This document shows positions 58,910 through 64,000 of a DNA stretch of 64,000 nucleotides, in pieces. The notes under the pieces were generated by a model. That model did not search any database. It was not told the DNA's origin and saw only the letters and a program-made list of their open reading frames with translations. Source of the DNA: Nemertoderma westbladi (taxonomy: Eukaryota > Xenacoelomorpha > Nemertodermatida > Nemertodermatidae); NCBI GenBank assembly GCA_032718475.1, contig JAUCBJ010006711.1, positions 1-64,000 on the forward strand, written 5' to 3'. Positions within the stretch are counted from its first letter, which is position 1; the number at the start of each line of letters is the position of its first letter. Both the position numbers and the translations under genes were made by a program.

Positions 58910-60841
58910 GTGTTAGACAAGAGCATCGTCAAGATCGGATCCGGTGTACGGGATAACCTTATTAGCGACTTTGCAGGGATGCCCACTGAAGAGGACCGAT
59001 TGCCTACGCCATACGTGGATACTAGACCATTGTTGCTTTGGGCTATTGAGCAAGGATATTTTAGGGAGTATAACACGCTAAAAACTGGGACAGGTTATAT
59101 CTCATATCTAATGTTCAGTTGGGATTACAAGGAGAGTAAGAGGAACAAATACACGGACGTATACGGAGAGGGAGATACCCCCGGCGTAAACGAGTTCGAG
59201 TCACAGTTGAAGTGGCGAGGTTGCGTGTATTGGGCGATTACTTCACCTCCACGGATAATCTTGCAATACTATTTAGCGATAGAATCTTTGGTTAACGTTT
59301 GTTTCATCGCGGACGTAGTATCCAGAACCCTAAAGCGACACCCGTTATGTCTTGGCGAAGGACATACCTTTTACAATGGAGGAAGGACGCATACTGATGT
59401 ATTCCGACAATTTCTCCAACCCTTTTATAACACCGATGCGCACTGCGAAGTTTTCACGCGAGCGGGACTTAGCGTTTTTAGGGACGTCTATCTCACTCAC
59501 GCGGGAAGTCTAGTCGACAGACCGTCGATGTTAACGTTAGTACCCTACGACGGGGAACGCCACGCGGAATTCGAACGCCCGGAAGGATCCTGGAAGGCTC
59601 GCGAGCCTACCGCCCATCCTGACGATGTGGATCCGACTGAGTTGGCGCTAATAGACGAACCGTTACGGCAACTCATAGAGATAGAGGAGAACCTTCCGAG
59701 GAAGACGCGAACTGAGATACGCGAGTTGGAGAAAAGCAATGCCATGGTTTGTGTACAACCTACGGAGACGAACATACCGACTGACCCGGATGATGAGAAT
59801 TATCACGTGGACGGTAGCGCTCGCCCCATCGGAGATCTCATCTATGAGCGAGTTTGGTATCCTGCCAACACTATTTGTGGCAGATGCGGAGCAACTGGCC
59901 ATCACGCAAAGAAGTGCGGAGCGAAGCACATATCTCTACCGGATTTAGTATGCAACTGGTGCGGGGATCAACGTTCGCACACTTTCTACACTTGCTGGCG
60001 TTTCGTGGCGCAGTGTACTTATTGTAATATTAAGGGCCATAGGGCATCCGAGTGTCAACTTAGAGACGTCCCCTATGAGCACATGTCAGTTAAAATCGTT
60101 CGACAATTATTCGACCATTGGGAGGATCTAGCAGACGAGCATGTATCGACGCAGCGACGCCGCTTCCCTATGAGAGCACATTTGGGATTTTGGGCCGTAA
60201 ACCCTCTCATAATGTCAAAGGAAGGATATGTATCGGCTATGCCTCAGTACGATGAATTGTTGGAGGTATTGGATATATTGCCGTTGGACAGTGGATTCAA
60301 AGTTGAGCGGGACTATTTCTTACAAGTGCACCCCGACAACAAGAATACTTGGAACTTTCAAACTGTGGTGAACAAGATTACCGCCGGAGAATTCGATAAA
60401 CTGCGAGTTGAACAGCGGAATCGAGGAGCCTGGCATTCGATAGCTTGGGCATACCGGAGCGCATTTTATCACAAACGCGTAACCTCGTGCATTCTGGACG
60501 AGACCGACGTTTTGCGTGAGACTGGCTTCAAGGCCACGCCGTTAGCAGAGAAGACGCGTCACCCACAGGATGATCAGCAATTTCGTATACTCAAAGCCCA
60601 GAAGGCCGGACAAGAGATTAAGAAGATAGTGAATGTCGCCGAGAGGACGACATCGAAGTCGCAAATCCGGATGACTCGGGGCACGGTTTCCCTTGCTAGA
60701 GAACCACGCGGAGGGACAGGATACGCTTTGACTGAACCCATTAGGATTCAAACGACGTCAGAGAGCGAGGTGTCAGCGGACGGAACAGTCCCACCCTTTC
60801 GACTTCCTGTAGAGAACTGTAGAGACTCGATCCGATGTTAA
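58910..60841 (+). CDS. ORF3 C-terminal segment with three zinc knuckles (outer)
   Basis: 643 codons in frame with the previous piece. Near residues 320-370: CGRCGATGHHAKKC, CNWCGDQRSHTFYTC and CTYCNIKGHRASEC, spaced as in the nested copy, then RRRFPMRAHLGFWAVNP and LQVHPDNKNTWNFQ, also near-invariant. A palindromic-motif copy is read as WKAREPTAH. The last ~12 residues are out of the ancestral frame. Likely nucleic-acid binding; family unknown. Confidence 0.85.
   Translation: MLDKSIVKIGSGVRDNLISDFAGMPTEEDRLPTPYVDTRPLLLWAIEQGYFREYNTLKTGTGYISYLMFSWDYKESKRNKYTDVYGEGDTPGVNEFESQLKWRGCVYWAITSPPRIILQYYLAIESLVNVCFIADVVSRTLKRHPLCLGEGHTFYNGGRTHTDVFRQFLQPFYNTDAHCEVFTRAGLSVFRDVYLTHAGSLVDRPSMLTLVPYDGERHAEFERPEGSWKAREPTAHPDDVDPTELALIDEPLRQLIEIEENLPRKTRTEIRELEKSNAMVCVQPTETNIPTDPDDENYHVDGSARPIGDLIYERVWYPANTICGRCGATGHHAKKCGAKHISLPDLVCNWCGDQRSHTFYTCWRFVAQCTYCNIKGHRASECQLRDVPYEHMSVKIVRQLFDHWEDLADEHVSTQRRRFPMRAHLGFWAVNPLIMSKEGYVSAMPQYDELLEVLDILPLDSGFKVERDYFLQVHPDNKNTWNFQTVVNKITAGEFDKLRVEQRNRGAWHSIAWAYRSAFYHKRVTSCILDETDVLRETGFKATPLAEKTRHPQDDQQFRILKAQKAGQEIKKIVNVAERTTSKSQIRMTRGTVSLAREPRGGTGYALTEPIRIQTTSESEVSADGTVPPFRLPVENCRDSIRC
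59592..59611 (+). repeat. Palindromic motif copy 11 (ORF3)
   Basis: GGAAGGCTCGCGAGCCTACC; read as WKAREPT. Counterpart of the diverged copy at 42044. Confidence 0.92.
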
Positions 60842-61044
60842 GCCGACAGTTGGAATCGGACGAGGATTTAGAGGATTGAGCGCACGACGGATGTGCGAAA
60901 CTCCCGTCGTCCCCTTTCCTAGCGTTTTGGAACCACCGACGACTCGACGCCGATGTCCGAGCCCAGTTCGACCTCGACCACCCCCCAATCGCACTAGAGG
61001 ACGTGGACGAGCCCGCTCAGCAAAGGAATAGAAAGCGAGGAGAA

Positions 61045-61064
61045 GGAAGGCTTGCGAGCCTACC
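61045..61064 (+). repeat. Palindromic motif copy 12 (3' UTR)
   Basis: GGAAGGCTTGCGAGCCTACC directly after the ORF3 end. Confidence 0.92.
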
Positions 61065-61065
61065 G

Positions 61066-61140
61066 ATTTGGATATCTTATTTGGATATTATATTTGGATA
61101 TTTTATTTGGATATTATATTTGGATATTTATATTGGACAT
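61066..61140. repeat. TATTTGGATATT minisatellite
   Basis: Five to six imperfect units of TTTGGATATTWTA, between the two 3' UTR palindromic motifs; positional analogue of the minisatellite in the nested 3' UTR. Confidence 0.85.
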
Positions 61141-61180
61141 TATGTTTGAATGTTGGGTTTGGAGGAGCGAGATATGGAAA

Positions 61181-61200
61181 GGAAGGCTTGCGAGCCTACC
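61181..61200 (+). repeat. Palindromic motif copy 13 (3' UTR)
   Basis: GGAAGGCTTGCGAGCCTACC. Confidence 0.92.
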
Positions 61201-61647
61201 GTTAGCAATTAGTGCTCAGGAGAAGATATCCAGACCAGCAGGACGAACTTTTAAGATCATCAAGAGGACTCGTTAAGACTCATTTTATTCACGTTATTAG
61301 CGCATTGTGTTTATATTATATTTGAACTGATTTAATTTGGTGAAGGTTTATTATGTATATTTACAATATATAAAGATTTATCGAAAGAGTTACAATTATT
61401 TGTTCGATTTGTTTTGATTTATTTGTTCTGATTTGTTTAATTTGCTTACCTTGATAACCGAAAGCCCTTTTTGTATTTTAGGCACTAAAGTTAATTAGTA
61501 AATTTGTATTTGTATGTACGATCGATTGTATTTACGCCGTATCTGCAATATTAAGTATGCAATAATTAGATAGTGATTATATTCTATATTTTAGGCCCTA
61601 CCAGTAGATTTAGAAGTAGTTTGTAAATATTTTATATTTCGATTGGT

Positions 61648-61681
61648 GAAAACAGTCTTACTTACTGTTTTCATGGAGCGG
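61648..61681 (+). other. Hairpin and polypurine tract before outer 3' LTR
   Basis: GAAAACAGT (61648-61656) and ACTGTTTTC (61664-61672) form a perfect 9-bp stem with a 7-nt loop, directly followed by ATGGAGCGG, which abuts the LTR. ATGGAGCGG is the presumed plus-strand primer; it is short and interrupted by T and C, and is shared with the nested element. Confidence 0.65.
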
Positions 61682-61817
61682 TGATAAATTATTTCACTAT
61701 AAGGTAGCATTTGTAGTTTAACTTTAACGTAAAAACTTTCGAAAATCCGACGCATTTTGATTAAGTTACAGTAATGTAATATTGCCTATTCATATTTGTA
61801 CACATAAAACCCTTAGG

Positions 61818-61897
61818 TACTCTCATGGCATAGTGGTCAGATGGTTAAGGCGTTGGTTACATTACAGATAGGTTACGAGTTCGAATCCCGGTCGGGA
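61818..61897 (+). other. tRNA-like sequence in outer 3' LTR
   Basis: Same block as 25881-25960 with small differences (GGTTAAGGCGTTGG, CCCGGTCGGG) that are closer to a genuine tRNA D-arm and T-arm. Confidence 0.62.
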
Positions 61898-63586
61898 AAT
61901 TTGTATTTTGGGGCCATTTATTTTTCATTCGGTGCTAATTGGTGGACCAATGAGAAGCGTACAACGTAGCGAGAGATGAGCCAGGCCAATCATAGGGCAT
62001 AAATTATCTTATTGCTCAAATGTGAGGCAATGGAAAATTCTGTTAGGATTCCATGTCCCAGATTAGTGTAAGGGCCGGATTGCGTTGAACGATGAGCTGG
62101 GCCAATCATAGGGCATAAAGCACTTTATTGCTCAAATGTGAAGCTGTGGAAAATTCTGTTTGGTTTCCATGTGCGATATTTAGTATAAAAGGCCGGTTTG
62201 CCTTCGGTTATCACTTCTACTTCTTGTAAAATTTACCCTTCTTAGTTTATTTGGTTTCTTGTTGAAACTTTGTTTGATAAATCCTTTGTAAAACTGTAAA
62301 TATACTGCAAATTCCTGAACATGTTTTCTTTTGGTCCAACTTTGGGACAGCCAAACATCGGGAAGATGGCAGCCTAGACCGTTAGGCCGTCAGCAACGCA
62401 GGGAAAAGATGTCCACAACACGCTAGCACCCACATTGGATTGACCGCGCACCCCCTTTGCCCTTCGAAATGCTCAACTTGCCATGCAGCGCCCGCTTTGT
62501 GAGAAAGGTAAGACTTTGTTCGACGCCCTTGCCCGCCGTAAGACCTATAGATCAGGGTAAGCGTGACGCCGTCCTGGACGCCGCAAATTTAGGATCAAAT
62601 AATTATATTCAGACAGAAACACCCCCCCCCCCCCCCCCTTTTGTCAGTCCTACGAACCCCTGGGTTAACCTGTACTTCCTACAGGTGCGAACTATTGCCA
62701 TTCGTCAGTACGCGAGTACATAGGTACGGACAGCATATGTTCCATAATTTAGTGATTCGTAGTACTGACTGTTTGGTACCAGTTCGCTTTGTAGAACGTA
62801 CATTAGTACCCCCCCCCCCCCCCCCCCCTGTCTGGAGTTAGCTATTTGATCAGGCAAGGAGTATTTCTGCTACCGGCACACTGCTTGGCCTAGGGAGGTT
62901 TTATTAATATCCTACCGCGCCTTGCCACGTACTGATAGGTATTGCTGCTAACTACCGCAGCAACAAAGTTCTAGAATTAAATTAGTATACCAGATCAGCT
63001 AGCGTACGGTAGCGATTAACCCCTATTTCTTATCTTACAACCAGAATCTGGTAGTAGTGCCGATCACGGGTGTAGTTACTATACCGTGGTTGCCCATTGG
63101 GTTGTGGATAGGAAGGAGAGAGCTTTGACGTCATTTGTGAGTATAAAGTTCTACAAAACGCGACTAGTTTATTTTAGTAGTTAGCACACGGTATCATTTC
63201 GGTCAGAAAATCACTAAAACCTAGTAAAAAGGAAATACACGAAATTGTTTTATTTGTAACACACCCACACACACACGCCCTAAATCATATTCGCCCTTAG
63301 AGTTATACTAGCTATAGCGCACTATACATTATTTTAGGTAGAAATTATCTGTATTTGTAAAATTAGGATCTGATATTTAGTTACGGCAAGAAGGAGTATT
63401 TCACTTTCGTTATTAAACTGTTGTTTTCTGCGCAGCAGTATTGTTACATTTAGGCCTGACCCTTTAGACTGATTTCGTACAGGGGGATCAGTTATTGTTA
63501 CATTAGGCACGACCCCTTTCGACTGATTTAGGACTGAATCAGTGTTGTTACGCTAGGTCTGTTAACCCACTAGCTCGTATATAAAC

Positions 63587-63608
63587 CATATAAATCACAC
63601 CGCGGCAA
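63587..63608 (+). promoter_or_regulatory. TATA-like core promoter of outer 3' LTR
   Basis: CATATAAATCACACCGCGGCAA, identical to 27651-27672. Confidence 0.6.
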
Positions 63609-63950
63609 GTTACTGTATTTAGGACTGTCAGTGATAGTTAGGATTCGCTGCGCGGGGATTGTTTTCCCGTGAGTTTGGTCTGTTACTGTAACTGTACATC
63701 TGCCTCACCGGTTAGAGGACAGGTATCCTTTTGTCTAGTACGTAGGCATTAGACCCGCTCACGTACATAGAATAGATACTAGGCTCTGTTCCTCGCCAGT
63801 AGTCGTTTGTGTATTGTATCTGTTTGTTTAGATATCCTGGACTGGGATTTGTTGTCAGATACTGTACGAGCCCGTATACATTACTAGAGTCTCATAGTAA
63901 GATACATCGTTACTAGGATCTGGTAAGCGGTATACTACTGGACCCTTACA

Positions 63951-63955
63951 GAAGT
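63951..63955. other. Target-site duplication GAAGT, right
   Basis: Second copy of the 5-bp target site; satellite sequence ATTAAAGCC follows immediately. Confidence 0.92.
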
Positions 63956-64000
63956 ATTAAAGCCATGTCAAAATCATTGGTGTTTTTCTGCAATAATTTA
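63956..64000. repeat. Satellite array resumes
   Basis: ATTAAAGCCATGTCAAAATC continues the monomer interrupted at 25744, in register once one GAAGT is removed. Confidence 0.93.

Larger units (their letters stand above)
57278..61031 (+). pseudogene. Outer element ORF3 (third protein, degraded)
   Basis: From ATG 57278 the frame runs to 60841 with two in-frame stops (TAA 58364-58366, TGA 58901-58903). A frameshift near 60820-60845 then moves the ancestral C-terminus, an Arg/Pro/Gly-rich tail ending GRGRARSAKE, into another frame that stops at TAG 61029-61031. Homologous to the nested ORF3 along its whole length. Two palindromic-motif copies lie inside it (58046, 59592), one of them at the same protein site as in the nested copy. 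No signal peptide or membrane span. Confidence 0.82.
61032..61681 (+). other. 3' UTR of outer element
   Basis: Non-coding, with two palindromic-motif copies (61045, 61181) flanking a short TATTTGGATATTATA repeat (61066-61140). It ends with a hairpin and the polypurine tract. The 74-codon frame at 61052-61276 is a by-product of the repeat. Confidence 0.8.
25745..63950 (+). mobile_element. Outer BEL/Pao LTR retrotransposon (interrupted)
   Basis: A complete insertion: 5' LTR 25745-28014, leader, gag-pol 29113-37866, spacer, ORF3 57278-61031, 3' UTR, 3' LTR 61682-63950, flanked by GAAGT. It was split 6 bp after the gag-pol stop by the nested element 37874-56549, so its own length is about 19.5 kb, very large for BEL/Pao. 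The LTRs begin TG and end CA and differ by roughly one to two percent by eye. It cannot be autonomous: gag has a frame-breaking duplication, the RT core is deleted, and gag-pol and ORF3 carry further stops and frameshifts. It may once have been mobilised by an intact relative. Confidence 0.93.
61682..63950 (+). repeat. 3' LTR of outer element (2,269 bp)
   Basis: Partner of 25745-28014: starts TGATAAATTATTTC, ends GACCCTTACA, followed by GAAGT. Poly-C tracts near 62623-62638 and 62810-62828. The 88- and 66-codon frames through them are not genes. Confidence 0.93.

Overview
This is repeat-dense, AT-rich DNA from an animal genome. There is no sign of operons or bacterial genes. The animal origin rests on the main elements: both are LTR retrotransposons of the BEL/Pao superfamily, known only from metazoans. 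They show the A16/DUF1758-type protease, DUF1759-type Gag, YVDD reverse transcriptase and an HHCC-DDE integrase with a DUF5641-type tail. I cannot name the species. No ordinary host gene is visible.

Layout. (1) 1-25744 is a tandem satellite with a monomer of about 417 bp in several interleaved subtypes. It is interrupted at 720-6793 by two head-to-tail copies of an unidentified ~3.03 kb non-coding element, with CGAGA at both outer edges and between the copies. (2) 25745-63950 is one LTR element inserted into the satellite, with a GAAGT target duplication and LTRs of 2,270 and 2,269 bp; the satellite resumes at 63956. (3) A second, related element, 37874-56549, sits inside the first in the opposite orientation. 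It has a GTGGG target duplication and LTRs of 1,910 and 1,909 bp. Without the nested copy the outer element is about 19.5 kb; the nested one is 18.7 kb. Both are very long for BEL/Pao.

Each element has the same plan: LTR with a tRNA-like block near its 5' end; a ~0.8-1.1 kb leader with a conserved, splice-site-bounded exon and short hairpins; one long gag-pol frame (coiled-coil Gag, DUF1759, zinc knuckles, protease, RT, RNase H, a Ser-Pro-Asp repeat linker, integrase); a structured non-coding spacer; a third ORF of about 1,200 codons (ORF3) with three zinc knuckles and an Arg/Gly-rich tail; a 3' UTR; a hairpin and purine-rich tract; LTR. ORF3 is not a membrane or envelope protein and I do not recognise it. 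A conserved leader donor and a CTAG acceptor just before ORF3 suggest a spliced subgenomic mRNA. Both elements are now broken: the outer lost its RT core and has a 617-bp gag duplication, frameshifts and stops; the nested one has two nonsense codons in gag-pol and frameshifts in ORF3.

The most unusual signal is a ~20-bp near-palindrome, GGAAGGCTYGCGAGCCTACC, present at about 25 sites in the internal regions of both elements and seen in neither the LTRs nor the satellite. It lies in coding DNA in all three reading frames (as GRLASLP, KACEPT or GSRAYQ) and in UTRs, always in the same orientation relative to the element's RNA. Some variant copies keep pairing through compensatory changes. It looks like a miniature element that spreads within a retrotransposon family.
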